Position numbers and translations under genes: made by a program
The notes under the pieces: model-generated
Told to the model about the DNA's origin: nothing
The model's database searches: none
The model's input: only the letters and a program-made list of their open reading frames with translations
In this document: in pieces, positions 36,421 through 49,689 of the stretch
Layout: each line of letters starts with the position of its first letter
Position numbering within the stretch: position 1 is the first letter of the stretch
DNA from: Antitrichia curtipendula
Taxonomy: Eukaryota > Streptophyta > Bryopsida > Hypnales > Leucodontaceae
Assembly (NCBI GenBank): GCA_951230915.1
Contig: OX579638.1
Coordinates: 27,794,696 to 27,858,695, forward strand
Length of the DNA: 64,000 nucleotides
Reading direction: 5' to 3'

Positions 36421-39400
36421 TGATACGTTTTTTTAAGTTAAGTCAGTACACCTAATGTGGGTCCTGTTAATAATGAATACTTTTGGGGAGCATAGGAAGA
36501 TGGGGAGGAGGCTCAGTGAGGGGGTCTATTTGGAGCACGACTACAATTATTCTCATGCAAAAAAAATCATAAAAGTCTTGCGCGGGGTTCAAGAAGGGGT
36601 ATTAAAAAATTAAAATTAAGAATCGTCCGTCTTTCACTTAAAATTCTCAACAAATTCTACAGTAGGTTCATAGGGTCAGATTTGGCAACAAACTGCCAAA
36701 ATGATCAAGCCGTGGACAAAAAAAATACGTTTCTCATGGCCACCATCCTCACCAACGCCATTCCAAGCTTGCCACACTTATCAAGAGAAAAACGGCTCCA
36801 CAATCCATCCCCCTACCTTGTGGTACAAGTTGTGCCATTCTTCCCGTTACTCCCACGTTTGTTTGGTGAAGGAGGACTTTTGTAGCGGGGAGTTTTACAC
36901 TTACACTAACTTGGTCAACTTTGACTAAGGGCCTTAGTGGTAGACATGGAGGCCTAGAGGTGTGAGAAGAAAATTAAGAACTTTAGCAAGGACTTTAAAA
37001 GGTGGTTGGTGTGGAGCATTGGGTCTTGAGAGCACCACCATATCTCACAAGGTAGCAAGTGCCTCGCCACTTGTTGATGCCAGGGCCAAATGGAATACTA
37101 CTGAAGCCCCTTCACTGCATAGTCAACTTCTAACTAAATTCAAAAACTAGTTCCAAATTCCAAATGCTAAAGAAGAGAGACAAAAAGTGAGTTCAATTTT
37201 GAGGTGTATCAAACTAAGAGAACTAATAGTCAAAAGACATTTAGAAATAATAAGTTACAATCACAACTATAAGACTCTCAAAGTTACTTTAAGTCCACCA
37301 CTAATATACCACCAATCTATTAAGGAAGATGAGCATATAACTAGCGTAAGTCACCCAATTCTGACATCTGTGTATTGGACCCTTCCATTTTCACAACAGA
37401 CATAAGGAGTACTAGCATGTGAGCATAGAATCTATGAGCCCATGAGCCTAGGAATCTATATTCTAAACATCTTCTATGGTTTTTAGGGCCCGAATCTCTA
37501 ATAGTAATAGGATATCTTTTTCACCTTTGTTAGAGCATCTACAATGCTCCCAAGTTCCAAGACAACAACAACATAATAAAGGTCAACTCCAAAAAACACT
37601 CTCTAGTGTAATTGGCATTGGTCCCTCTTTATTCTCAAGCCATCATTATTCTTCCCAAACTTGGTATTTGTCAAAATATAAAAGGCCCGCAATTTGGCTC
37701 ATAATACCAAAATTTATTATTGTCATACATTTTCAAGTATTGTTATGTGCGCCAATAAATTCAACCTTCCCTTGTTTGCATGATAAGTTTTTTTAAGGTA
37801 GAATCTTTCCTTTCTTTCTTTTCATAGTGCCCAAAGTCAATTTGACATTTGGATTGCCAGCTTCGCATTCAATGAATTTATCCAATGAAAAAACGACACT
37901 ATGCAAGTCTCGTTTTCTACTCTACACTTGTTGTTACAATGATTGTTTCTTAAGTTTGCATTGCATTGCATATGCTCTCATGGACACTTCATACTATGGC
38001 CAAAGGTTAAAAGACCGTGGGTTTCCACCAATCAAGAAACCAAGAGTTTAGCCTCTCGACGCTTCACACTAGAGGCACAAGTCCAAAGGCCATTGCCTTC
38101 CAACTACCTACGTAGACATAAATTACCTATATGGCAACAGACTTTCAAAGGAAGTTTGGTTTGGCTAGAAATGGAGACTCAAACTATAGCTGAATGGCCG
38201 TCAACTTATGACAAGATCTCAATTGTTAGATTAGTAGGTGGGAATTCATTGCTAAGAATTTGGACTTTAGAAGCTTCATACTTTGACTGTCCATATTGAG
38301 AGGCCATGGAAGTTCATTGCCAAGGGTTTGGACTTTGGGCTTGGCCTTTGGAGGCTTCACACTATGGTCAACCAAAGGCTCTAATTTCTATAATTTATTA
38401 CGTATTAATTGCTCATTTCTTTAGACTCTCAACAAAGTTTGGCCACTCAATTCCACAACCTCTCAATTTGGACGGCCATAGTGTGAAGTGGCCTTTAGAT
38501 TTATTCAGCCATCCACCATATAATTTTCCTATTTTTACACCCATTGTTGAACATACCATATTGATAAGTTCAATGCCTTCCTTGTCAAAATCACATTTAT
38601 TTGTTTATACAATTTCAATAAGTAGTTTTGTTGTACATACATGTTCTTTTAAGCAAACTAAATTATTTTGTATTTTAGATATTGCAATATTTTAAAAGCA
38701 TTTATAGCTTTCATTGGATAAGAATAATGTTCAAATCAATAACATTGTAGATGAAAGTTCATGATTTATTTAAATAGAGTCAAATATGACAAACATTTAG
38801 AATTTAAGTAGCAGAGGGAGGGAGGGAACAACTTGAGCTCTATTAAAGAGAATTGAAGGCTTAAAAGCCATCATCTAATCTATTGGATCTTATTTAATTG
38901 TAAAAGTCAACATACTTCAAAATTTCATCAATTTTAAAGTAAATAGCCAATCATAGTGAATGCATCTATAATGATAAAAGCTCAAATACACACTAGTTTC
39001 TAAAGTATATTTCTTTTGAAATTTAAGTGTTTATAGATAAATCATTCGTAAAATAGACTAATTTGATAATAGAATTGATATGGTTCAAATGTTATTATTT
39101 ATTATTATTATCCAAACTATGATACAAATCAAAGGATAGCATCATGGCATTAATAGTATATTTAATATTAAATATCAATTATTAACAAAAAAAAACAATT
39201 AATAACCAATGCTTTTGTATTTCATAATCAAAGACTTCATTAGAGTTGTGACATCTTCTTTTTAGAGCTTTCTATGTGTTTACATGTTAAAAATTAAATA
39301 ATAGATCAATCACAAACCACCTTGTTAGAACATTGTAAAAAATACCACCATACTTGGCAATAATTAACCTAAATTTAGTATTAGATGATGATTTGAAGTG

Positions 39401-39960
39401 TCTAATACTGTGAGAAAATATGAAGTGTTGAATTCATCTTCATGATATACGAAATTGTTTGAAATACTTTTCATTTATTTATTGAATACATAAGATGATT
39501 TAAGATAATTATATAAGATCTCTTTGCACACCATTTGCAAAAACAACCTCTATATGTCTTGCCTAGAATGTATAGCTTGTATGCAACTATTTTCAACATT
39601 TTTAAAATTTCTTGTTACTTAATATGATATCCAAAATTGTTCTTAAGAGAATCTGAATTTTTCTTTTGACTCCTAGCAATAGCTTAGATAGACTATTAAT
39701 AGTAATCATACTCAAATTTTTATTAGAAAAAATTTATATTTCGTCATCTTTCAAAAAATGGTTGTAAAGATGCAATTTTGAGAATAGCATTTATGATCAC
39801 ATTCATGGTTCAATCACCGTGCTATTCCATACTCATGGGTGAATTCTCTTCATGGCTCATCAAGGAGATTAAGATTTTATAAGTAACTAAAGCATTTGTA
39901 TAGAGAAAAGAATAAATACTCTAATCTAATGTGTACATAACATAGAAGGTGGATTATCTC
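36421..39960. other. Gene-free stretch with diverged tandem motif at 37.97-38.5 kb
   Basis: Several 60-130-codon frames occur (37476-37796, 37943-38299, 38306-38695), but none carries a known domain. A motif like CTTCACACTATGG(C/T)C(A) recurs near 37986, 38062, 38274 and 38356, and inverted near 38475. Part of it repeats with a period of about 75 bp ('tttggactttagaagcttca' / 'tttggaggcttcacactatgg'). This looks like decayed tandem DNA that keeps frames open by chance. Confidence 0.45.
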
Positions 39961-39964
39961 TTAA

Positions 39965-40360
39965 CCCATTAAGGACCGTGGTTGATTTGGGGGGTGGGCA
40001 ATCCTTTATATGGCCAATTGGGAGCAATTTTAAAACTTTTGAATGCAAGTGCCTATCGGAGATCTAACCATACGGATAGAAGTGCTGCGCATGATATAAG
40101 AGTTAGCATTGAGATTTTTGGTAAAGGTGCGTTGTAAAGCAGGAATTTTTAGCAAATCTTGGTGTAATTTCAGCCCCTGTTGTCTTGATTTTTTCAACCC
40201 TTTGGCCACATGCCACCTTAGATTGGCCTAGTTATTGTCCTAAACTCTTCACTTCCCAATTCCCCAAACCCATCCTCTTTGCCACATCATCAAATTCATT
40301 GACATGCTTTCTCTACAAACCAAAAAGGACCCAAATCGACCACGACTGGTCCTTAATGGG
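39965..40360. mobile_element. TTAA-bounded element, 396 bp
   Basis: TTAA (39961-39964) is followed by CCCATTAAGGACCGTGG; the other end is ACTGGTCCTTAATGGG then TTAA (40361-40364). Inverted matches extend further inward (TTGATTTGG against CCAAATCGA). The right TTAA continues as TTAACCCCTAAATGCCC, so a second TTAA end starts there. No coding frame. Confidence 0.8.
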
Positions 40361-40426
40361 TTAACCCCTAAATGCCCAAGCCTTTTGAAGTGTGTTTTTC
40401 CTATGAAAAGAAAACATCAGCTTATA

Positions 40427-40937
40427 AGGTAAACCAGCCTATGACAGGGCAACTATCTAATGCAGACATCTACATAACCCCCCATTATAGTCCATTTCAG
40501 ATTTTTGCTTCTACAATTTAATTAGGTTGGTTAGTGGCCCACATTAGTGCATTAGGTGATTGTGATAGAATTAGTAATGACTGTCATGGGACACTTACAC
40601 ATTGTGAGTGTAAACTCATCATAAAGAATTTTTTTTTATTCCTTTGTGTGATGGCCACATTAAAAATTCTTGTGGTTGTGTTAGGAAATCTGAAGACTGC
40701 ATTAGGTGGTAAGATGACCATCATGAAGACATATTTTATTGATTTCAGATAGTCTACAGACTGTTTTGGAAAAATACTTAAAAAATTCATAACAAATTCC
40801 TACTTTGTCCAAAAACTAAAATTTTAACTGCTTCTTTCATTTCTCAAAGTTGTCTCTGCTAGAAAAAAATCTGATTTTATTTTGCTAATGGCAATATACC
40901 AAATCAGTCATTCTGCCTGTCATAGGCTGGTTTACCT
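40427..40937. mobile_element. TA-flanked AGGT-ended element (copy 8), 511 bp
   Basis: TA-AGGTAAACCAGCCTATGACA at the left pairs with TGTCATAGGCTGGTTTACCT-TA at the right, giving a perfect 22-base terminal inverted repeat and making this the best-preserved member. The interior is similar, inverted, to 4209-4670. The frames inside are short. Confidence 0.8.
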
Positions 40938-42578
40938 TAGTTATTTCTAATGAAGCAAAAAAAAAATTCTTTCAAAATTGAACCTTATAGATGTTTAAAG
41001 AGCTTGCTTATTAGCATGTATACCAATTTTGAGTGTAAAACTAAATTGCATAGGAGTTGTGAGATTATACAAGAAAAATGTAATTATCTTATTTTTAGTA
41101 TGCTGCCCCTCCCCACAATATTTGAGAAATTGCATATAAGAGTTTGGGAGGATTTGAGGTGACATGAACAACTAGAAATTGTGTTAGCACACTAAAATGC
41201 ACTTCTAAAAAATTAAGTTAAAATGAAAAGCTATCAAACTCATTATACAATCCACCTTGCAATTGTTGAAAAACAAGTTTTTTTTATAATTAGAAATCGC
41301 AAATAACTCCAAATCAAGACTTGCATGTTTTAATTTTCAACGGTGAAAATCATGAAAACACTTTACTCTTTCCATTTGGACCATATTTAAAGCAAATGGT
41401 TACAATCTCAAATCAAGTGAAATTGACAAACTTTGCTCAAAGACAGGAAATGAAGTAAATTTGGCAAGCTTTACTCTTCACTAATGGTACATATATGCGT
41501 TTGAGGACCTTTCAAAAATCAAATATTTTTCTTTTTTAGTGAAAATGCTTCCAATAGTAAACCTTTAAAATTGTCCCTAAATTTTTTTTAAATGTTTAAA
41601 GGAATTGAACTATCCACACCAAAATGAGCTTGAAATTTAAAACTAACCATATATGGTCGGTTGGGCAGTTAGGGGATAAATAAACTCTTGAAGCTTAGAA
41701 TTTGCATACATAAATTTTAAATTTTAAATTAATTATTTTAAATTTTAAATTTTCTTATGTATGTTTGCTCCAAGAGGGATGGATAGAGGAAAAGATTTGA
41801 GCCTGTAAAGAATCATCTTAGATTTTATGTTCAAAAAAGGTCTTTGGACTTGATGCCTAGTGGTTGGAAGGGTCATGATGACTTAGACTTAGAATAGTTC
41901 TAATGAATCTTTTGTTGTTTTAAAAGGACAAGTAATCAAAATAGATTGTTACATTAATATTGGAGAATGATGCTGACTCACTTTTTAAATTAGATCCTAT
42001 TGAATATTCTTTACATGCTACATTCATTTTGTCAATGCAAAGTCTCCTTCCTTTTATTTAAAGGCATCAAAGGCTAGACGTTCACATTAGAGACATTGAT
42101 TTATCCTATTAGTACATGTGACATTAATTATGAAGTCAAAATATCTTAAATCTTAATCCCATATTGCTACTCAGACATTAAGTGTCCTCTAGATGACTTT
42201 GCTTGGCACTGTAGAATGGAAAAAAACATTTTTTCATTCAATTTATTTATTTGGAGGGTCCTTGAGTACATTTCCAATGAATAGCATTGGAAAGTCCCTT
42301 ATTATGATCTTATTGACTTTTCTAAAGAAGAAGATGCTCAATCCACAGATCCCTCTTGTAGGCCATTTCTTATATTTTCTCTCGATGTGAGTTTCAACCA
42401 TAAAAATTATGTTTTTTGAATTTGAGTCCAACTAACAAAATGAAGCTTACCAGGTGCAGTTTCTACTCCAATTGAAAATTTTGAAAAATTCACAAATATC
42501 AATATTTTATAGCAATATAAACCTTAGGCCTATAACTGTGGTTTGCTGATTTCTAATTTTAGAGTGACATGATAACTT

Positions 42579-42580
<2 letters not shown>
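40938..42580. other. Gene-free AT-rich stretch
   Basis: Short palindromic text ('aaattttaaattaattatttaaattttaaattt'-like) occurs near 41715-41750. No gene, RNA or complete element was recognised. Confidence 0.45.

Positions 42581-42650
<70 letters not shown>
42581..42650. repeat. (AT)35 microsatellite
   Basis: An uninterrupted alternation of A and T covers 70 bases. It can extrude as a cruciform and is prone to length change and assembly error. Confidence 0.95.
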
Positions 42651-42653
<3 letters not shown>

Positions 42654-42948
42654 GACGTTATATACTATAATATACATCTATAGTAAAAATTTCATATTTT
42701 CTGAATATTTTGTATTTGAGAATCATTTTTGAATTAAAAAAAATCAAAGTAATTACAAAAAAAATTCCAATTTTTTTTCCAATTTATTAACTTGTAGTAT
42801 ACACATGGTTTCATCTATGAAAAAAAATGAAAATTCATTCAAATCGAGTTGCAAAACAAAACAAAACATAGTGATGACAGTTAAGGCTTGCAGTCAGTGG
42901 TCATGGCCCGTCCTTACAGGGTTAAATTAATGCAAGATGATATATCAA

Positions 42949-43159
42949 CCCTTAGAGGACGAGTTGGTCACCATGAAAATGACTTGTTTTGGTACCATGT
43001 AAATTGTTGCTTTAAAAAAATGCGAAAGAACTCAAACTACTATAAATAACCTTCCCTTTCCACACAAAATTTGGAGGATGAATAATTGCACTTCTGTCAT
43101 GCATGGAGAGATTCTTTGTCATTCATTGTCCAGAAAATGTCCTCAGTGTCGTTTATGGG
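42949..43159 (-). mobile_element. TTAA-bounded short element, 220-bp subfamily (copy C)
   Basis: The right end is GTCGTTTATGGG-TTAA (TTAA 43160-43163); the left is TCAA-CCCTTAGAGG, one base off TTAA. Its reverse complement aligns with 6890-7111, sharing 'acagaagtgcaa.tattcatcct.caaattttgtg'. It lies about 100 bp upstream of the GC-rich 5' leader of COP1. Confidence 0.75.
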
Positions 43160-43163
43160 TTAA

Positions 43164-44464
43164 ACTATCAAACTAATTTCCAAAAAGATTAAGAAATTGT
43201 AGTGAAACTAATTTTACAGGTGGCCATTGTTTGTAGGACAACCGTTAATTCAAGGACTCTTCTTCTGCCGCAGGTAGACGCACGACGGTAGTTTTTTCCA
43301 GACTCAGCGTCGGTGGACGTGCTGCTGCAGCGCTCTAACTTAAGCAGGGAACACACGAGCGCTTATAATCTAGGGTTTCCATCACCTCGGACGGATCTCC
43401 AGCATTTCCATCGCCATCGCCATCTTCTGCGCCCGCATTCCCTCCGTGCGTGCGTGCACACAGCAGCGTCAGTAGTCACTCTCTCGTCACCACTTTGAAT
43501 CTCTACTTCGTTACGGAATTGACGTTAGTTTGAATCGGTCGCTGAATTCATTAGTGCAGAATCGCGGGATCAGCTTAGTGAGCTCCAGTAGTGGAAGTGA
43601 AGTACCGTTTCTCTCTTTCATTGGAAGATTTAGGAGAGTTCAAGCTTGTTCTGTAAGGTGTGAGCGAGATTTGCGGATTGTGTAGAAGCTCTGTGATTGC
43701 GTGGACAGATTCTAATGTGCCATCGTCAATTCGTTCTAATTTGGCTTGGTAGCGTTGGTTAGAGTTTTGAGGTTGATTCATAGGATGATCCGCACTAGAA
43801 GATCGATTCTACTGTACCAGTAGCTGCACCTCTTCATACTTCAAGATTTTCATACTTTCCTACATTTCTGCCGGAAACGGTGGAGTTAATGAGATTTAGC
43901 TAGTGTTTTGGTACTGGTAAGGTGGAGAGTACAATCTGGGAGTGCATGTTTGGACGTGGAGGTGGTGAAGTTTGAAGGAAAGAGCGGAAGGAGCTGGAAT
44001 CAATTTTATCGCAATGATAGGCGCCATTTCTATGCTCTACTTTGTTCGTTTGGACTTGGTTGGAATGTGCTGATTTTTTAGATTGTTGCAAGAAGTTGAG
44101 TTCTTGAGGATATCGAGTATACACTACAAGCACTGCGGTTGTTCGAACGGGCATTTTCTAGCAGTGTTTGGAATAAAATCACTCTTATGAAGAAGAGAAA
44201 GGTACTGAGGAGACTTATCAAGGCGCTAAGTGAATCAGGTGATTACTTAGCGCTTGGTGCAACCGTTTTCCAGGCTACTCGGCGACCTCAGAATTGGCTG
44301 CAGGATGGAGTTCACGCGTTCTGGAAAGTGATTTGTAAATTAAAGTAGCATGGAGGCTGTGAGTTGCTATCGGACTAGACACAAGGCTGGTAGTTGTCAC
44401 TGTGATCTTGTATTTGGAAAAATCTGTTAGGGCCTTCAAGAAGGGGGTTCATGTTCCGTTAGAT
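43164..44464 (+). promoter_or_regulatory. COP1 promoter and 5' leader
   Basis: Composition rises to gene-like GC from about 43270. A TATA-like CTTATAATC lies near 43362. The leader probably starts shortly after and may be spliced, but I cannot fix an intron. Several upstream ATGs precede the COP1 start, as is common for long plant leaders. Confidence 0.45.
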
Positions 44465-47400
44465 ATGGAGTCCTCGAACGAGGAACCGTTGTCGGAGTCA
44501 CGGTTTCGATTAGAGCAGAAATATGAATCTGCTGTTCGCGCCAAGGCGGACTTGGACAGAGACTTCTTGTGTCCAATTTGTTTGCAGACAATGGAGAATG
44601 CTTTCCTCACCCGCTGCGGGCATAGTTTTTGCTCCGCATGCATTGGGACCCACTTGAAGAATAGGAGTAATTGCCCTATCTGTGCTCAGTACCTCACAGT
44701 CGACCAACTCTGGCCGAACACGCTCCTCTCAAAGGTAATGTCGTGCCCCAACTGTTGAAGCATGACAGGGCTGTAGGACTCTAAGATTAAGGCTAGAAGA
44801 CGTGTGATCCTTTTTAGGAGACGGATGTACCGAAGGCGGAACCGTGTCTAACTCGGATTATGATTTCGCGGTTGCAGTTGATGAAAAAAGCATCGGCATC
44901 GAAGATATTAAGCAATGTCTCGCCGGCAGAGCATCTACGTCTTGCGTTGGAGCAGGCAAGTCGTTGGACGTTGCCTCCATGGATTAGTGTACTGTCGAAT
45001 TGAACCGTGCCAGTGATGGTCCGGTGATTTGGCTGGTGTGATGAGGAGTTCAGTGTGCCCATTATCTTGCTCGTGAAACTATGAAGCTAACTGACTCGTA
45101 GTTAAGGGTCTGCGAGGTTTTCTTATCTTTGATCAGCATAACTTCGCCACCAAAGTTTAAAAAATTCTAAAGAGTTAGCATGCTTGGTGACATGAAAACA
45201 TCTCCTATTGGGAGGAATTGTGTTACTGAAAGGGTCACATTGAATAGAGTGTGTCATGTTTTGCTGCCTGGATGTCCTGCACATATCTAATTGAAATCAT
45301 GGGACCTTAGGGAGCAGATTTACCCGCTGGGGAGTTTAACTCTTTATGGTTACTCCTCACGGAAAGAAAGGAGAAGATTGAGAATGAAGAAGCTGAATCA
45401 CACGCGGAAGTCTTACTTGATTTTTTACATCGTTCGCAACTTCGGAAGGAAGAGAAGATTAATGAGGTGAATGCTCCGTTTTTATCTTTTTTTCTCGTTC
45501 TCTTTCACTTTTCAATGTTTAATCGCGGTCATGTCAGGACTAGAAGTTCATGAATGCATCAATGAATTTAGTAAATTTGGTGTTCCTCACGATGCATGAG
45601 GTTCTGGGGTTAAAGATTCACTTTCTTAAGATAGTCACTTGCTGAAATGTTTGCAAACTATGTCTCTTTCCCATCCATCTGTGGTCCAGCATGTAAGAGT
45701 ATGCTCAATGGACTGATGTATTCGGAGTTGATCACGAGTTCTACTGTAGCGGACACAATGACATAGGAATACTAGATTGGCTGAAGGTATAGATCATTCT
45801 AGGTTTGTATAACACTGCATCTGAAAATGTACTGACTGGCGAGCAACTTCGTGATATGTGATACAGGTCCAGAATGATCTCCATTTTCTGGATGATGATA
45901 TAGCCATAGTTGAGAGACGGCACAGCCGGCTCCTAATGTCGAAAGATAGATACGGCAAGAGAGCACTTCTGGAATCTCCATTCTATGATTTAAATAGACA
46001 CCCAGGCTGCGAAAGCAATAGAGATCCAGCATCGGTGTTGCGAGGTGGGCCGGGTGTCGCGTCCATTCCACTTGACGAAGAAGAGATGTACAGAGCGGAG
46101 GGACTAAGAAGTAAAGACTTAGAAAAGCGTGACTGTTCCTTAGAGGATGATATGTCGGTAGGCACTCGTGGTGAATCTGCAGGTGTAAATAAAGTAGCCA
46201 AGAAGCGTAGAGTACTAGCTCAGGTATATTTTTGCCTGTGCTATTTTTTTCAAATTTAGTCATCATTGTCTTTGTGAGTACTCAGATGTTGTGAGGATTA
46301 AAAGTCTTCTCGCACATTGCACTCTCGTTCTTAAATAACCCATTCAAATTCTAGCCAAGTTCTCCAGTGTTTGTATTCCTGTTCCAAGTGCTCAGACATT
46401 AATATTCTATTCTTATGGATATTTTATAATTTACCGTCACCTATATAATTTGAGAACGCGGCTTATGTTTTGTTGGTGATCTGCAGTTTGATGAGTTGCA
46501 AGAAGCTTATTTGTTGAGAAGACGGCACGTTGGCATTAAACATCGTCGGAAGCAGTTGCATGAATCGGTTATTGAAAAGGATGTTTGCAGAAGTTCGGAT
46601 AGCTATTATGATGGTTTAGATGACTTTCATTCCATGCTCACCGCCTACACCCGCTACAGGTATGAAGTCGCATTTGATAGTCTATAGGCGCATCTTAAGA
46701 CTCCGGATTTTGTCTGAGACCTGGTGCTGAACTTTACAGATATTATGACGGTTTTAGTTGTTGTCCAACCCTTTTTCACTTAAACCCCGTTCCGTGTAGT
46801 TCCGTGCAAGCAGAGATGGCCGGTTTCATTTCTGAACGTCTTGATGCAAAGATTATCTGGAGTTCTGAATTGGAGTATCATTGTTGAGGCCAATAAAGAA
46901 CTTTGAGGATCCATCTCTGGTATTATAGGGGCTGACTTCATTTCACCTTGTGGTGAATGTGCCAGTCGTCTTCGTGTTGTTGCTGAGCTCCATGATGGCG
47001 ATCCTTTCCAAACGTCCGCGAGCATTGTATCCAGGTACTCTAGTTCTGAGCAATACTTCATGCGTTGTGCGTGACCTTCTCCAAGCAGAGTCGCTTGTGA
47101 GTTATTCAGGTCGTGTTCGACATCTGTTTCTGGTTTGATTTCTTTACGGACTGCATGCGAATTAGCGTTTTATATGGCTGTTTTTTTGAGAATTATAATA
47201 GTGGTGTGATCTAGAGTACATATAATTTAGCACTGCATTCTACAGAGACCGGTATTTATATGGACTTCTGCTTCTGCAGTATCGATTTTGGTCAAGATGA
47301 TGAGCTGTTTGCAACTGCTGGTGTTTCAAGGCGGATTAAAGTCTTTGATTTTTCAACGGTACTTTCAGGACTCCTAATCGATTCGTTATTTGTTTGTAAA

Positions 47401-49689
47401 TTGTGGGAAGCGCTGGGTTATCTCAATATTCGTTTTTGTTGGGCAGCCTGTTTTACCACTATCAGAGCTGCTAGTGGAATGTGAATGGAGGAGTTTTAAC
47501 AGGTTGACTTGAATGCAAGCAGGTTTTAGATGAACTGGTAGATGTTCACAATCCAGTTGCAGATATCTCAACACGATCCAAGCTCAGCTGCCTAAGCTGG
47601 AACAAGTCTGAGAAGCCCCTGCTTGCTAGTAGCGACTATGAAGGCATTGTGACTATATGGGATGTCAACCGCAGACAGGTAAATTTTGAGGTTCATGCAC
47701 TGATCATGTTATCAATTTTGAGCTATGTTGCGTTGACCTTAATAGCGGGTAGATTAAATTTTATTTTGTACCATGTACATTTATGATTATACCATGCTTC
47801 ATGCATTGTTTTGAGGTTTAGAGTCATTTCCGTTAAATTGGCAGAATTCCGTGCACCATTTGACATCTACATTAGCTTTGTTGTGCCGAGAGAGTTGGAA
47901 GTTAATATGCAAATTGCATTGCATCCACAATATTGTGCACCCTAAGCTAGTATTTCCACACCCATTCCATCCCGGTTCCCCAAATCATTTCATTCCTTCT
48001 TTCTTGAAGGTCCATCGCGATATTGTAATGGAATACTGCCAATTTAATGGAATTGTCGCTGTTACGTTCTGGCTACACGTATTGACATTTCTGCTTGCTA
48101 TCTATTATTGCCAGAGTGTTATGGAGTATGAGGAACACGAGAAGCGCGCCTGGAGTGTTGATTTTTCCCGGACAGACCCATCAATGTTGGTCTCTGGAAG
48201 TGATGATGGCAAGGTCTATCTCATGGCATTTGTTTCAGCTTGCTGTTGAATCTTGCCTCGATGGATAAAATAGTTTCTTCTTTGACTCTTGTGATGAGGT
48301 CTACGTTACAGGTTCTGTCACACGACTCGGGGAAGGGGGGGAGTAATGAATTTTAAACTACTCTATTTTCAGCTAATTATGAGACCAATATTTACAGTCG
48401 AATATTTTACTTAATACGGCTAATAAGAACTTAATATCTCATAGTGTCATATAACAAAGGGCCTAACCTTACAGGGGCACCGTTCTTACGCACACTAATT
48501 CTTTGCTCAGACGATTAGCCAATTTCAGTGTAGCACGACCACTGATTCGCAGATGAACGGGTTTTGCAGATAAAAGTTTGGAGCACTAGACAGGAGGCTA
48601 GCGCTATTAGCATAGATATGAAGGCCAATATCTGCTGTGTGAATTTTAACCCCGGTTCGAGTATTCATATTGCTGTAAGTACTGGATCTCTTATCAACGT
48701 CCATTTATCTAGTTGTAGTTCCGATTTTAATCTGTGCAAGCTTTCACGTAGTTTTTTTTTTACATCTCACTTGAAACTTTAGTATCGGAATCAATTCGTC
48801 GTGTTAATTCATGCATCCTGATTGCATCGTATCTCACACGTCACGATGTATATTCTGTTGGTTGCAGGCTGGTTCAGCTGATCATAGCATCCATTATTTT
48901 GACTTGCGGAATCCACGCAACCCACTGTTTGTATTCAAGGGTCACCAAAAAGCCGTGTCTTATGTGAAATTTTTATCTCCAAACGAGCTAGCATCAGCTT
49001 CCACTGACAGCACATTACGACTGTGGGACGTTCAGACTAACTGCTCTGTACGTAGTTATTAAACTTTTTAATTACATGAATGTGCTCTGGAGAACTTGGC
49101 TTATTATCTATGCGTTCTTTTGAAAGAGTGGGTAGCAGGAGAATGTTTCTGACTGCGTCAGCTCAACCTTCCCTTGTCACGGTTTGTGTAATGTGAAAGA
49201 CCTTCGTGAGAGAGAGCATGGCATTCTTATAACGCGGGTCATCTTGTTGCAATTTCTAATTTCTCTCAATTCCGCAGGTACGGACACTCAGAGTGCACAC
49301 CAACGAAAAGAATTTTGTAGGACTGGCTGTAAATAGTGAGTATATCGCTTGTGGCAGTGAGACAAATGAGGTCTTTGTGTATCATAAGGTATGCACCACT
49401 CAACTGAGTTATGTCACTCGTTTTGCAATCCTATCTGATCCTTTTTTGAATGTTTAAATTCTGAACCTGGTCGAAGATTTTGCTTTGTGGACTATTTCTC
49501 ACGGTTCAGATGCTCTGTTCACAGGAAATGTCAGTACCATCTTCTTGTCATCAGTTTTCCTCGAATGCGGAAGATCACGACGATGCTATTGGCCACTTCA
49601 TTAGTGCAGTGTGCTGGAAGAGTGAGAGCCCGACCATGTTGGCGGCCAACTCTCAGGGCACAATCAAAGTACTGAAACTGGCTCCTTGA
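44465..49689 (+). CDS. COP1: COP1, RING-coiled-coil-WD40 E3 ubiquitin ligase
   Basis: Thirteen exons join in frame to 665 residues: 44465-44734, 44878-44955, 45311-45466, 45867-46223, 46487-46659, 46966-47034, 47280-47358, 47523-47678, 48115-48213, 48570-48674, 48868-49047, 49278-49388 and 49525-49689. Arabidopsis COP1 has 675 residues and also 13 exons. A C3HC4 RING holds C36, C39, C51, H53, C56, C59, C70 and C73. A coiled coil follows at about 125-205. A basic nuclear signal (KKRR, 280-283) is followed by RRR. Seven-blade WD40 repeats run from about 355 to the end. [11 protein letters not shown] and [10 protein letters not shown] keep the Trp and Lys that bind Val-Pro motifs in known COP1. 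COP1 ubiquitinates light-signalling transcription factors in the dark, usually with SPA partners. Intron 2 uses a GC donor (CAG|GCAAGT). All catalytic residues are present, so it looks functional. Confidence 0.95.

Noticed and set aside
40365..42925. A 2.5-kb TTAA element from TTAACCCCTAAATG to CAGGGTTAA
   Set aside because: The two ends do not match beyond the first three bases, and both may belong to different broken copies.
43313..43498. Short frame before COP1 as a separate protein
   Set aside because: It lies in the COP1 5' leader and has no recognisable domain; at most an upstream frame.
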